Source: VRUE01 sp963728365
GTDB lineage: Bacteria; Actinomycetota; Thermoleophilia; Solirubrobacterales; 70-9
NCBI GenBank assembly: GCA_963728365.1
Contig: CAVSJI010000001.1
Span: 2,046,001-2,110,000 of the forward strand
Direction: 5' to 3'
Length of the DNA: 64,000 nucleotides
Below the pieces are notes generated by a model. The model was given only the letters and a program-made list of their open reading frames with translations. It was not told where the DNA came from and made no database searches. Positions within the stretch are counted from its first letter, which is position 1; every line of letters starts with the position of its first letter. A program made the position numbers and the translations under genes. Positions 24,701 to 32,301 of the stretch are shown here, piece after piece.

Positions 24701-25748
24701 CATCGACAACACGCCGCCCTCGGTGGCGCTCGACGAGATCAACGGCGCCTCCGCCACCTTCCCCTACGACACCAACCAGAGCGTGACCTCGATCGGCGGG
24801 CCCTGCGGAACCGCTTCGGGAGACGCAGCGGCCGTGAGCTGGTCGGTGAGCGGCGCGGCAAGCGACAGCGGTAACGCGCCCTGCTCGGGGCAAGCCTGGA
24901 GCGCAACCGTCTCGCTCTCGGCCGATGGCGCCTACACGCTGTCGGCCACCCAGGACGACCAGGCCGGCAATGCCGGTTCGAGCGGCAACCGGTCGCTGAC
25001 GATCAAAGACCTTCCGCCGGTTGCTTCGTTCGGCTTCTCTCCGGCCTCTCCGCATGTGGGTCAGGCGGTGCTCTTCAACGGCCAGTCGACCAGCGACCCG
25101 GACGGCACGATTAGCTCCTACGAGTGGAGCTTCGGCGATGGGGCAAGCGGCGCCGGCGTGACCGCGTCCCATACCTACGCCGGAACGGGAACGTTCACGG
25201 CTCACCTCTCGGTGACCGACGATTCGGGCAGCACCGACACGGCTGCCCAGTCGCTGACGGTCTCCGCCCTGGCCCCGACGGCACCGGGCGTCAGGCTGAG
25301 GATTCCTCAGACGCTGCTAGGCGCCGTGCTCAAGCGCGGGCTCCGCGTCCGCATCGCGAGCAACCAGGCGGCACGCGCGCAGCTGCGCCTCGTGTTGCCG
25401 GCTGCGAGGGCGAAGAGGTTGAGGCTTGGCAACGGCCATCGGGGAGTGGTCATCGCGACCAGGGCGGCGCGCCTCCGGGCAGGCGAGAATATTGCCCTGA
25501 GGCTCGTGCTTACGCGACGCGCTCGCCGGCGTCTATGGCATGTCAGAACCGTCATGGTCAGGCTCAGGGCTGTAGTGATCGCGCCTACCGGCGAGACCTC
25601 GCTGGGTCGGCGACTCTTGCTACAGCGGTCGACGCGGCACGCGACCCATCGTCGGCGTTGGCATCGGCAGGCTGGCCCGTTGAGCTTCAACCCGGGCTCC
25701 TGGCTCTCTTGGTTGTCGTCCAAACCTCGTCAGAACGCTTTCGAGTAA
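21732..25748 (+). CDS. large secreted repeat protein with Ig-like and PKD domains
   Basis: About 1,338 residues. The usual start GTG 21780 would cut the signal peptide; an in-frame CTG at 21732, with GGAGGG 5 nt before it, adds a basic n-region (SRILGGRRPL) and is preferred here. After the signal comes a low-complexity stretch of Ser/Pro/Asp repeats (about 60-125). A beta-rich domain of about 430 residues follows, with paired Cys residues (PPFYLCFAVSRT). Next are two nearly identical 202-residue units of Ig-like repeats, a PKD domain (PPVASFGFSPASP, YEWSFGDGASG) and a basic C-terminal domain rich in LTRRARRRL-type segments. Likely an adhesin or surface protein; function not shown. Confidence 0.78.
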   Translation: MSDTTASRILGGRRPLVLVAFVLVGAGLLSAGPARAKPPTEVGRVVRMDVSRPLRSIPPAKPVASRSGPVGEEGESPDTESPDTDSPDAAASETEASDVLAPDLFAPSVLAPSALIPDALEPKVLSPDVQAPDSSRQATATPSAAATSSLTGWEGVSSSDNSFPAVPPDPEGDVGVSDYVQWVNLEFKIWSKNGSVRYGPAAGSTLWSGFGGVCENYNLGDPQVVFDRIADRWVFMQFAFPGSPSAVQPPFYLCFAVSRTSDPTGSYYRYAFRVNASTDYFPDYPKLGVWPDGYYVTTNNVSGHTPVGAAVFAFDRSKMLTGDPNASFIEYQQSYLYHYLLPASFTGSTLPPSGAPEYFGAIDTVCKGIICSPTNSTFQLWRFHADFATPSNSTFSGPTNLSVAPYNYVLCGGSSCIPQPGTDQKLDPTFGQLLQRLQYRNFGSYESLVGTHTVNVGSNVAGMRWHEIQISPPGGAPSVAEDSTYAPGDGINRWMGSVAMDAGGNIGLGYSMSNGSSEYPSVGFTGSAAGSGTMGLGETTMVAGGGSQTGSSRWGDYSAMSIDPSDDETFWYTQEYYPATSSHGWRTRIGSFRLEQEPSATLTEVNGSAVAFPYWTNPNVITIAGGCTSGEGNVSWSVTGTATENGSVPCASGAWSAALTSQLSAEGSYTLSAAQSTASSPSQTLTIDATAPAAPTLSPLPAHIRNGQSLSATNVSDNGGGSGVKQVNYLYCPGSSCTPSTLTGSSSTAGGDYAVSWSGPPADGPYRVMAQTEDNAGNTADSSILSTAIDNTPPSVALDKINGASATFPYDTNQSVTSIGGSCGAASGDAATVNWSVSGAASDSGNVPCSGQAWSATVSLSADGAYTLSATQDDQAGNAGSSGSRSLTIDATAPAPPTLSPLPAYIRNGQSLSATNVSDNGGGSGVKQVNYLYCPGSSCTPSTLTGSSSTAGGDYAVSWSGQPADGPYRVMAQTEDNAGNTADSSILSTAIDNTPPSVALDEINGASATFPYDTNQSVTSIGGPCGTASGDAAAVSWSVSGAASDSGNAPCSGQAWSATVSLSADGAYTLSATQDDQAGNAGSSGNRSLTIKDLPPVASFGFSPASPHVGQAVLFNGQSTSDPDGTISSYEWSFGDGASGAGVTASHTYAGTGTFTAHLSVTDDSGSTDTAAQSLTVSALAPTAPGVRLRIPQTLLGAVLKRGLRVRIASNQAARAQLRLVLPAARAKRLRLGNGHRGVVIATRAARLRAGENIALRLVLTRRARRRLWHVRTVMVRLRAVVIAPTGETSLGRRLLLQRSTRHATHRRRWHRQAGPLSFNPGSWLSWLSSKPRQNAFE
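23787..24998 (+). repeat. two tandem 606-bp units inside the secreted repeat protein
   Basis: Unit 1 runs from about 23787 and unit 2 from about 24393, each 606 bp (202 codons), with only scattered differences (for example GTCAAGCAGG is shared, and CACATCC versus TACATCC differs). A shorter, diverged half-unit precedes them. Near-identity at DNA level points to recent duplication or gene conversion. Confidence 0.85.
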
Positions 25749-25788
25749 AACGCGCCCCGCCGCAAGGCCGCTCGGTCACTGCTATTGG

Positions 25789-26301
25789 GTGCTTGCCCCC
25801 TTCGCCCCCGCGCCGCCGTTCCAGATCTACCAGGAGGGCGCCGCGCCGAGGCCGGTCGATTCGGTGGAGCCGTTCACCGCAGCGGCCCGCAAGGGGGCGA
25901 GCGAGTTCGCGCTGCTGGTTCCAGTGAAGGCTCGTCCGGTCCTCGTCATCACCGAGGTGCTCCCCGAGCACGAGGAAGTGCTGGCGCTGCGCCTGCGCCG
26001 TTTCGAGAAGCTCGCTTCAGAGGCGGAGCGCGAGCGCGTGCGCGAAGGCGCCGACCCTGGCCTCTTCCACCTGAAGCCAGAGCGCTTCGGGGGCCTGCCC
26101 GTCGAGAACGCGGCGATCGTCAGCTCGGTGCTGCGGCTACCGGCGGCAGCGCTGGACAGGCGCACTTCGCTCGGCGCGCTCGACGACAACGAGCTGCGAG
26201 CTCTGCACGAGCGGGTCGCACGGGTCCACCGGCTGCGGCTCGACATGCTGGTCCTCGAGCGCGCACAGGCCTTGGTTCAGCGAGCACAGCGCAAACGCTG
26301 A
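25789..26301 (+). CDS. MazF/PemK-like protein
   Basis: 170 residues from GTG 25789. KARPVLVITEV near residue 47 is followed later by LPVENAAIVSSVLRLPAAAL and SLGALDDNELRALHERVARV. This is the arrangement of MazF/PemK-type domains (RPVLVI strand, then IRTI-like segment, then a terminal lambda-type helix). It is longer than a typical MazF, and no antitoxin gene is apparent next to it, so toxin activity is uncertain. It closes the fifth island segment. Confidence 0.6.
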   Translation: MLAPFAPAPPFQIYQEGAAPRPVDSVEPFTAAARKGASEFALLVPVKARPVLVITEVLPEHEEVLALRLRRFEKLASEAERERVREGADPGLFHLKPERFGGLPVENAAIVSSVLRLPAAALDRRTSLGALDDNELRALHERVARVHRLRLDMLVLERAQALVQRAQRKR

Positions 26302-26330
26302 CCGCTCGACGGCCCGCGCCTGCTCAACTA

Positions 26331-26407
26331 CGAATCTCAATCCGGTGTCCTTTGAGGACTTCTGCCCCGCCGCTCCCGTTGTGGCGGCATCCGCATTGGC
26401 GGTCTCG
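26331..26407 (+). repeat. att-like repeat, copy 6, with extension and tRNA flank
   Basis: The conserved block from CGAATCTCAATCCGGTGTCC is followed by CCCCGCCGCTCCCG (one mismatch to the tRNA end), and then GTTGTGGCGGCATC-CGCATT, which matches the sequence just after tRNA-Asp (4223-4242) with one base missing. It therefore carries parts from both sides of the attachment point. Confidence 0.75.
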
Positions 26408-26478
26408 GCGCGCCATTGCGGCCTAGGGTCGTTCGCGCTTATCAACGGCGCATTTCGCGGATGGCGCCGGCCATGGGC

Positions 26479-26793
26479 TCACGCCTTCAAGCCGTCCGCG
26501 ACCTGCTTAAGCACATCCTGCAGCAGGCCCCCGCCAACGCAGAGGCCTATTGCCTGGCCGAGAGAGAGGCGGGTCAGCCAGGCGACGGCGGCTGAGGCCC
26601 GAAACCAGTTCCAAGTCAAGGCGATGGCGGCGGCGATAAGCGCTGCCAGGCCGAGGCCGAGGCCGGCGCGGACTGCTTCGTCGTGCTTGTCGGCGGCATC
26701 TCGCTTTTCTTGTTCGATCCGACTGCATGGGTGTCCTCGAACGCAAGCACCAGCTCCTGCTTCCGACCGTCGCAAAGGGCGGACTGAGGGCAC
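26479..26793 (-). CDS. small membrane protein after fic remnant
   Basis: 104 residues from GTG 26793, which lies 3 nt after the fic reading frame ends. It has a charged N-terminal half (QEKRDAADKHDEAV), then two hydrophobic segments (LGLGLAALIAAAIALTW, LGQAIGLCVGGGL). No family recognised. Support is the tight spacing to fic and the membrane-protein composition; it could be non-functional like its neighbour. Confidence 0.4.
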   Translation of the reverse strand: MPSVRPLRRSEAGAGACVRGHPCSRIEQEKRDAADKHDEAVRAGLGLGLAALIAAAIALTWNWFRASAAVAWLTRLSLGQAIGLCVGGGLLQDVLKQVADGLKA

Positions 26794-26795
26794 CC

Positions 26796-27436
26796 CTACA
26801 GCCGCGTCCAGCAGGCGCCGCGCCCTGAGCCCTCCGGCCTGATCGCCTCCTCGTCGCGCAGCTCCGCGAGGACGAGCCGGATCGTGGCGGGGCTCACGCC
26901 CGGGAGCGCCCGCTCGACATCGCGTCGGCGAAACCGCTCGGGCGCCTGGCGCAGGACGTACTCCCTCACCCTCTCTTGCTTGCTGCCCGTCTGCCTTCCC
27001 GCCGCGGCGAGGCGCTGCTCGAAGTCGTCATAGGCGCTGGCGAGGATGCGGCAGAGGTAGGTGATCCACGGCCAGACGTCGTGTTCTCCCTCATGCCAGT
27101 CGCGCTGGGACTCGTAGAGGCTCGCGTAGTAGCTGTTCTTCGATTCATAGATGCGCTGCTCGATGCTCACGTAGCGCGCGACGCCGTAGCCCTGCGCCAG
27201 CAGCTCGTGGGTGGTCAGGAGGCGGGCGAGCCGCCCGTTGCCGTCGGCGACCGGTGGATCGCCAGAAAGTCGAGGACGAGGGCGCCGATCAGGATGAGCG
27301 GATGCGTGCCGGCGTCGCGCTTGGCGTCCTCATAGCGGGCTAGGAGCTCGCCGAGGAGGAACTCGGTCTCCTCGGGTGGAGGTGGGGTGAAGACGGTCGA
27401 GGTCGATGAAGCTGCGCATCGCGCTAATCGTGCCAT
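26796..27436 (-). pseudogene. fic gene remnant, frameshifted at the active site and N-truncated
   Basis: The first part (minus strand, 27436 to about 27250) reads FTPPPPEETEFLLGELL, then THPLILIGALVLDFLAIH. One base is then missing exactly where HPF should follow, and the frame continues as ADGNGRLARLL, GYGVARYVSIEQRIYESK, WPWITYLCRILASAYDDFEQ and a winged-helix-like C-terminus. The Fic motif HPFxxGNGR is therefore split between two frames. The N-terminal 150 or so residues of a normal Fic protein are absent. Fic enzymes AMPylate target proteins; this copy cannot make an intact one unless the missing base is a sequence error. Confidence 0.85.
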
Positions 27437-27505
27437 AAACGCGCTAACAAGTGGCCTGTTTAGCTCGATTAGGTGGTGATTGGCACGATTTCCTTGTCCT
27501 CAGCC

Positions 27506-27553
27506 CCGAATCTCAATCCGGTGTCCTTCGAGGACTCCTGCCCGTCGCTCCCG
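27506..27553 (+). repeat. att-like repeat, copy 7, with conserved extension
   Basis: The same block as at 16753 and 26331 (CCGAATCTCAATCCGGTGTC), ending CCCGTCGCTCCCG, identical to the tRNA-Asp end. It is followed after 18 bp by the right copy of the 83-bp boundary repeat. This is the outer edge of the island. Confidence 0.8.
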
Positions 27554-27571
27554 TAACGGCCGAAACCGCAA

Positions 27572-27654
27572 TGTAGCGCGGGATGCCGCCAATTCAGTTG
27601 GCGGCTCCAGCCCCTCCGCCGGGGGTTTGGGCATCACATTTGGGCATCAAACGC
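27572..27654 (+). repeat. 83-bp island-boundary direct repeat, right copy
   Basis: About 93% identical to 4243-4325. The small hairpin differs in sequence but is still able to pair, and both TTTGGGCATCA copies are intact. The left arm of the tRNA terminator is missing here. With the left copy it brackets about 23.3 kb. Confidence 0.8.
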
Positions 27655-27793
27655 GCCGCGCTTGTTGAGCGCCTGGTTTCTGAGTCCCCAGCCGCTCTGC
27701 TTGTGGCCGAGCGTGGTGGGGAGGTCGTTGGTGCTCTGATTGCAGGCTGGGATGGCTGGCGCGGGAACATGTATCGACTTGCGGTGCGTGCGA
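27655..27793 (+). pseudogene. GNAT acetyltransferase fragment
   Basis: Encodes about 45 residues typical of the GNAT core (LVSESPAALLVAERGGEVVG, ALIAGWDGWRGNMYRLAV), stopping just before the acetyl-CoA-binding RGxGIG loop. It then runs into antisense pdxH sequence. Broken at both ends; it lies between the island repeat and the pdxH fragment. Confidence 0.7.
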
Positions 27794-27811
27794 GCGGAGC
27801 CATCCGTCGCC

Positions 27812-27947
27812 GTCCGCCACGTAGGACCCGCGCGGAGGGTCGCCGGTCGCCATTCACTGTCACGAGCGTCATCGCCGCAGGCGTGGGCAAGCCGGCCTCG
27901 CGAGCATCCTCCAGCCAGGAAGCGAGGGGCTGGACCGGGTCGTTCAT
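27812..27947 (-). pseudogene. pdxH (pyridoxamine 5'-phosphate oxidase) 5' fragment
   Basis: The start codon overlaps the stop of the upstream membrane-protein gene (ATGA). About 45 residues fit the PdxH N-terminus (NDPVQPLASWLEDAREAGLP, AMTLVTVNGDRRPSARVLRG), then similarity ends abruptly at the GNAT fragment. The rest of the FMN-binding fold is gone. The coupled start codon shows this was once the second gene of a chromosomal operon. Confidence 0.7.
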
Positions 27948-28522
27948 TCGATCCCGCCAGAGCGATCCGGCGCGACGCCCGCTTGTCCGCGGGTTGCAAG
28001 GGCGCCGGCGAGTGCGAATAGTGCGGCGATAACTGCAAGCGTCGTCGTTGTCCTTCCCGCTATGGCGGAGATTCGCGGCCAGGGCTGGGCCACATGGCCG
28101 GTGAGGACCAGGGCGAGTGAGACGTTCTGCAGGAAGTCGGCCGCCGCTGCGACCGGTCCGAGCCAGGCCATCACCGCCGCCACGCGTTCGAGCCGCAGCC
28201 TCTCCGTGGCCCGAGCGCGACCAGCAACCGCCGCGCAGGCCCCGGCGAGGAAGAGCCCGTAGCCGATCAGGAAGGGCGCGTCGAACGCAAGCTGCCACCA
28301 CATTGCGGCCTTGCCGGATGAGCCCCATTCGGTGACGATCTCCTGGCTGCGCGAGACGCTGCCCGCGGACTCGAAGGCGATCAGCGAGGCGCCGTGGTCG
28401 GCCATCGTCCGCATCGCCGGCAGCATCGCTACCCCGCACAGCAGCGTCAGCGCCGCGAGGCTCCACAGCCCGCGCCTCGTCCCGGCGGCGACGAACAGGC
28501 GGGGGAGTGGCGCCTTCTTCAC
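27944..28522 (-). CDS. membrane protein, 192 aa
   Basis: Starts at GTG 28522, 42 bp from the divergent TetR gene. Four to five transmembrane helices (LAALTLLCGVAMLPAM, LAFDAPFLIGYGLFLAGACA, VAAVMAWLGPVAAAADFLQN, TTTLAVIAALFALAGAL). No recognised family. Divergence from TetR across a short shared promoter region suggests TetR regulation. It was followed by pdxH, now a fragment. Confidence 0.75.
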   Translation of the reverse strand: MKKAPLPRLFVAAGTRRGLWSLAALTLLCGVAMLPAMRTMADHGASLIAFESAGSVSRSQEIVTEWGSSGKAAMWWQLAFDAPFLIGYGLFLAGACAAVAGRARATERLRLERVAAVMAWLGPVAAAADFLQNVSLALVLTGHVAQPWPRISAIAGRTTTTLAVIAALFALAGALATRGQAGVAPDRSGGIE

Positions 28523-28564
28523 GGTTGAATTAGTATCAGCATTCGAGTTGGAGTTGCAATCTGA
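28523..28564. promoter_or_regulatory. shared promoter region of TetR and membrane-protein genes
   Basis: The 42-bp AT-rich divergent region contains GAATTAGTATCAGCATTC, whose ends GAAT/ATTC form an inverted pair, a plausible TetR operator. Divergent TetR genes commonly control themselves and the neighbour. Confidence 0.4.
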
Positions 28565-29236
28565 ATGACGGCAAAGCGAAAGAGGGAAACCCGCGCCGAG
28601 AAGCAGGCACGCACCAGGGCCGAGCTGATCGCCACCGCCGCCGAGGTCTTCGCCCGCCGCGGCTACAACGGCGCCTCGGTCGAGGAGATCGCCGAGGAGG
28701 CCGGCTACTCCCACGGCGCCGTCTACTCCAATTTCACGGGCAAGGCCGATCTCTTCCTCGCCGTCTTCGAGGACTACATGGCCGAGCGGGCGCGGGAGCT
28801 GGCGGCGACGCAGGTCGACGTCGCCGAGGATGCGTCCCTCGAGGTGCGCGCCCGCGCGCTCGCCGACCAGTGGATGGACCGCCTGGCGCGCGACCGCGAG
28901 TCGGTCGTCTTGCACATGGAGTTCATCGCCCACGCCAGCCGCGACCCCGAGCTGGCCGGGCGCTTCGGTACCCGCTCGGCGGCGCTGCGCGAGGCGGTCG
29001 CCCACTACATCGCCGGCTATCAGGAGGAGGCCGGGGAGAAGTTCGCCCTGCCGCCCGATGAGCTCGCCCTCGTCCTGCGCGCGCTCGGGATCGGCCTTGC
29101 CGTCGAAGCGCTGGTCAGCCCCGACGCCGTGCGCAAGGATCTCTACGGGGACTTCGTCGAGCTGCTGGTCGAGATGTCGCGGCAGGGCGGTTCCGCGGAG
29201 CCGCCTCGCAGCTCTCGCAAGGGCGTCAGGCGATGA
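28565..29236 (+). CDS. TetR family transcriptional regulator
   Basis: 223 residues. The N-terminal HTH is classic: LIATAAEVFARRGYNGASVE, then EIAEEAGYSHGAVYSNFTGK and ADLFLAVFEDYM. The C-terminal ligand domain has ESVVLHMEFIAHASRDPEL. The gene is divergent to a membrane protein and overlaps the methyltransferase start by 4 nt, so both neighbours are likely targets. The ligand is unknown. Confidence 0.92.
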   Translation: MTAKRKRETRAEKQARTRAELIATAAEVFARRGYNGASVEEIAEEAGYSHGAVYSNFTGKADLFLAVFEDYMAERARELAATQVDVAEDASLEVRARALADQWMDRLARDRESVVLHMEFIAHASRDPELAGRFGTRSAALREAVAHYIAGYQEEAGEKFALPPDELALVLRALGIGLAVEALVSPDAVRKDLYGDFVELLVEMSRQGGSAEPPRSSRKGVRR

Positions 29237-29985
29237 AGGCACCCGCCTACGACCGCATGGGCGTCGACTACAGCCAGGTGCGCCGCGCCGACCCACGCTT
29301 CGAGACAGCGATCTGGGATGCGCTCGGCAACGCGCGGAGCGTCCTCAACGTCGGCGCCGGAGCCGGCTCCTACGAGCCCCGCGATCGCGAGGTGATCGCG
29401 GTCGAGCCCTCGCCGGTGATGATCGCCCAACGCCGGTCCGACGCGGCTCCCGCGGTCCAAGGTGTCGCCGAGGACATTCCGCTTGGGGACGAATGCGTCG
29501 ACGCGACGATGGGCGTCTTCACGATGCAGCACTGGGATGACGTCGACCGCGGCCTCGCGGAGGTGCTTCGCGTCACCCGACAGCGGGTCGTCTTCCTCAC
29601 GCTCGATCTCGACGTGACGGCGGAGATGTGGCTCTGTCGCGACTACCTGCCGGAGATCGTCGAGCACGACCGTGAGACGTTCCCGCCGATCGTTCACCTC
29701 GAAAGCAAGCTGCCGAACGTTCGCGTTGAGACGATCCCGGTTCCAGCGGACTGCAGCGATGGCTTTTGCGTCGCGCTGTGGAGTCGGCCCGAGGCTCACC
29801 TCGACGCGAACGTCCGCCGCTCGTCGTCGATCTGGCACCTCCTCCCCGCCATGGTGGTTGAGCCCGCCCTGGACCGGCTTCGCCGCGACCTCGAAAGTGG
29901 CGAGTGGGATCGGCGCTTTGGCCGACTGCGAGAGCAGGACTCACTTGACGTCGGCTTGCGCCTCGTGACCGCAGAGCTTTGTTGA
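29233..29985 (+). CDS. class I SAM-dependent methyltransferase
   Basis: 250 residues, coupled to the TetR gene by a 4-nt overlap. Methyltransf_11-like: YDRMGVDYSQVRRADPRFE, then SVLNVGAGAGSYEPRDREVI (SAM-binding motif I), VIAVEPS and GVFTMQHWDDVDRGLAEV. A clear paralogue lies at 34927-35700, sharing the YDRxGxxYSxxRRAD start and NVGAGxGSYEP. The substrate is unknown. Confidence 0.88.
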   Translation: MKAPAYDRMGVDYSQVRRADPRFETAIWDALGNARSVLNVGAGAGSYEPRDREVIAVEPSPVMIAQRRSDAAPAVQGVAEDIPLGDECVDATMGVFTMQHWDDVDRGLAEVLRVTRQRVVFLTLDLDVTAEMWLCRDYLPEIVEHDRETFPPIVHLESKLPNVRVETIPVPADCSDGFCVALWSRPEAHLDANVRRSSSIWHLLPAMVVEPALDRLRRDLESGEWDRRFGRLREQDSLDVGLRLVTAELC

Positions 29986-30098
29986 CGCCAAAGTGCTCGG
30001 TTTCTCTCGCAACGCTGCCGGCGCACAATAGGGTGGCGGTCCGCCCTGTCAGGGTCGCCGCCCCCGCCTCGGACGGAATCCTGTTTGACTGTGACGGC

Positions 30099-30629
30099 AT
30101 GGAGCCGTCGCAGTCAGAGATCGCCTTGCGCTACGTGGATGAGGCTGATCAGCTGCACGCGATCGAGCCGCTCTGGAATGCGCTCCAAGAGCATCACTCC
30201 AGTCTCATTCCGAGCCTTGGCGGAAGCGCCCCGAAGCGTGAGCTGGCGGACTCCTGGCGGCGACGGCGGGCAAAGTACGAGCGCTGGCTCGAAGACCCCG
30301 AGACCTTCTTCGTCGTCGCCGAGGAAGGGGATCGGCCGATCGGCTACGCCTTTGTCACGATCGGCTCCGGCTACGCCGCCTGGCAGACTGGCGAGCGGCT
30401 CGCGGAGCTGCAGACGCTCTCGGTCCTTCCCGAGCAGCGCGGCGTCGGCGTCGGCGCCGCGCTGCTCGAAGCCGTATGGGAACGCCTGGCTGAGATGGGC
30501 ATCGAGGACCTCGCCATCACCGCCGCGAAGACCAACGTCGACTCCCACCGCTTCTACGAGCGCCACGGCTTCACCCAGGGCTTCGTCGTCTACTACGGCA
30601 AGCGCAAGGCGCCGGCGGCGCCGGGCTGA
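30099..30629 (+). CDS. GNAT family N-acetyltransferase
   Basis: 176 residues; ATG 30099 is preferred because the upstream in-frame extension has no GNAT character. The core is AELQTLSVLPEQRGVGVGAA (Q/RxxGxGxA loop for acetyl-CoA), ERLAEMGIEDLAITAAKTN and AHRF-like SHRFYERHGF. The substrate is unknown. One of several GNAT genes or fragments within 10 kb. Confidence 0.87.
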   Translation: MEPSQSEIALRYVDEADQLHAIEPLWNALQEHHSSLIPSLGGSAPKRELADSWRRRRAKYERWLEDPETFFVVAEEGDRPIGYAFVTIGSGYAAWQTGERLAELQTLSVLPEQRGVGVGAALLEAVWERLAEMGIEDLAITAAKTNVDSHRFYERHGFTQGFVVYYGKRKAPAAPG

Positions 30630-30693
30630 TCGCGTTATCGCCTGGGAGGTCGAGCGCCAGTCGATTCCAGAGAGATCCAGGAGGTAGTCCTTC

Positions 30694-31395
30694 GTGCTCC
30701 GTGAGATCGCGGCTGACCTCTGGGTTGCCGAGCAGCCACTTCGCTATCTCGGCTTCGAGATGGGGCGGCGCATGACCGTCATTCGGCTCACGGGCGGTGC
30801 GCTGCTCGTTCACTCCCCGGTCAGCTTGAGCACCCAGCTGGAAGGCGAACTGGCGGCGCTCGGCGAGGTGCGTTTCGTCGCGCCGGCGAGCATCCTGCAC
30901 GGCCACCTCTACATGGAGCAATACGGCGACGCCTATCCGCAGGCGAGGCTGTTCGGGGTGCCGGGCCTCGAGCGCAAGCGCCCCGATCTGCGCTTCGACG
31001 GGATGCTCGGCGATGCACCCGAGCCCGAGTGGGCCGACGATTTCGATCAGAAGCGCTTCGAGGGACACCGCGTCGCCGGCCGGGTGCTGAACGAGGTCGA
31101 GCTCTTCCATCGCAAGACGCGCACCCTGATCACCGGCGACCTCTGCTTCAACATCGGCCCCGAGTGGCCGCTGAGGACCCGCCTGTTGGCATGGGGGCCG
31201 CGGATGCGCCCTCGGCTCGGTCCGACCGTCGCCTTCCGGCTGGGCATTCGCGACCGCGAGGCCGCCAGGCGCTCGGTCGAGCGAATCCTCGAGTGGGACT
31301 TCGACCGCATCCTTCCCGGCCACGGCGAGATCGTTGACACGGGCGGCAAGGACAAGTTCGAAAAGGACTTCGCCTGGCTCCTTCGCCATGGATGA
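30694..31395 (+). CDS. DUF4336 / metallo-beta-lactamase-like protein
   Basis: 233 residues from GTG 30694 with AGGAGGTAG upstream. It begins LREIAADLWVAEQPLRYLGF and MTVIRLTGGALLVHSPV, as in DUF4336 proteins, which have a degenerate metallo-beta-lactamase fold. ILHGHLYMEQYGDAYP and ILPGHGEIVDTGGK supply His residues. RTLITGDLCFNIG is an internal strand with a metal-type Asp. Role unknown. Its end overlaps the truncated hydrolase start by 8 nt. Confidence 0.8.
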   Translation: MLREIAADLWVAEQPLRYLGFEMGRRMTVIRLTGGALLVHSPVSLSTQLEGELAALGEVRFVAPASILHGHLYMEQYGDAYPQARLFGVPGLERKRPDLRFDGMLGDAPEPEWADDFDQKRFEGHRVAGRVLNEVELFHRKTRTLITGDLCFNIGPEWPLRTRLLAWGPRMRPRLGPTVAFRLGIRDREAARRSVERILEWDFDRILPGHGEIVDTGGKDKFEKDFAWLLRHG

Positions 31396-31626
31396 GATCG
31401 CGGTCATTCGCGAGGGCGAGGGACCAGAGGTTCTGCTGGTTCACGGCGGCGCGAGCCCGATGACGACGTGGTCGGGGCTTGAGTCCCTGAAGAGCCGCTC
31501 GACGTTGGCGACCGCCTACCGGCGCGGCTTCCCGCCAAGTCCGCCGCCCCCGGGTGCGCGCCAGGACTTCGATGTCGATGCCGCCGACATCGAGCCGATG
31601 CTCGACCGGCGTCCCCACGTCGTCGC
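31388..31626 (+). pseudogene. alpha/beta hydrolase 5' fragment
   Basis: Begins MDEIAVIREGEGPEVLLVHG and GGASPMTTWSGL, a normal hydrolase N-terminus, and continues to DVDAADIEPMLDRRPHVVA. It stops just where HSYG, the nucleophile elbow, would follow. From 31627 the DNA belongs to the convergent isochorismatase gene. About 200 residues including Ser, Asp and His of the triad are missing. Confidence 0.75.
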
Positions 31627-32271
31627 TCAGAACCGCTCCAGGCGCTCGACAACCTCCGCAGAGTCGAGCAGATGGACGCCGATGCCGACAAGCTCCCGTT
31701 CGCCCTGCTCGTATAGACCCGAAACCGCGTCGCGCGCCACGACCACGCGGAAGTCGCGCTCGCTGGCCTCGTAGATCGAGGTGCGCGGGCAGTTGGGGAA
31801 GTTGCAGCCGCAGAAGACCAGCGTCGTCACGTCTTGCTCGCGGAGATGCTCCTCCAGCGGCGTCTCGTAGAACGCTCCCCAGCGGGGCTTGTAGATCGCC
31901 GACTCTCCCGGCCCAAGGGCCTGCACGTGGCCGGAGAGTAGCGACTCGTCGTCCAGGGTCAGATCGGGGTCGGGAAGGAGGGGTGGGGCGAGCTGGGAGC
32001 CAGGCGTGCCCGGCGTCAGCACGTGGCCGCCCTCCTCCACTTCCTTGCGTCGGCATGGGTCCACGTTGGCGCCGTCGGCCCGGTAGAGGCGCACGACGTG
32101 CACGATCGGCCGGCTCGCGTCGCGGAACGCCTCCACCAGCACGCGCATGGCACCGAGCGCCGCCGAGGTTCCCGCGATCTCCAGCGGCCCGCCGTCGAGG
32201 ACGTCGCGCTGCGCGTCGATCGTGATCAGTGCGGCGGTTGAGAAGTCCGGGCTCGTGTAGGGGTCGTTCAC
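31627..32271 (-). CDS. isochorismatase-family cysteine hydrolase
   Basis: 214 residues. The Asp-Lys-Cys triad is visible: ALITIDAQRDVLDGG (Asp), AIYKPRWGAFYETPL (Lys), VFCGCNFPNCPRTSIYEASE (Cys). The cis-peptide region around the Cys is slightly unusual (CGCNFPNCP rather than VCTxxCV). Family members hydrolyse amides or vinyl ethers such as nicotinamide; the substrate cannot be told here. Its 3' end abuts a truncated hydrolase gene. Confidence 0.88.
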   Translation of the reverse strand: MNDPYTSPDFSTAALITIDAQRDVLDGGPLEIAGTSAALGAMRVLVEAFRDASRPIVHVVRLYRADGANVDPCRRKEVEEGGHVLTPGTPGSQLAPPLLPDPDLTLDDESLLSGHVQALGPGESAIYKPRWGAFYETPLEEHLREQDVTTLVFCGCNFPNCPRTSIYEASERDFRVVVARDAVSGLYEQGERELVGIGVHLLDSAEVVERLERF

Positions 32272-32301
32272 CGCGAGGTGAGTCTAGATGGGTGACAGGC
32301 C

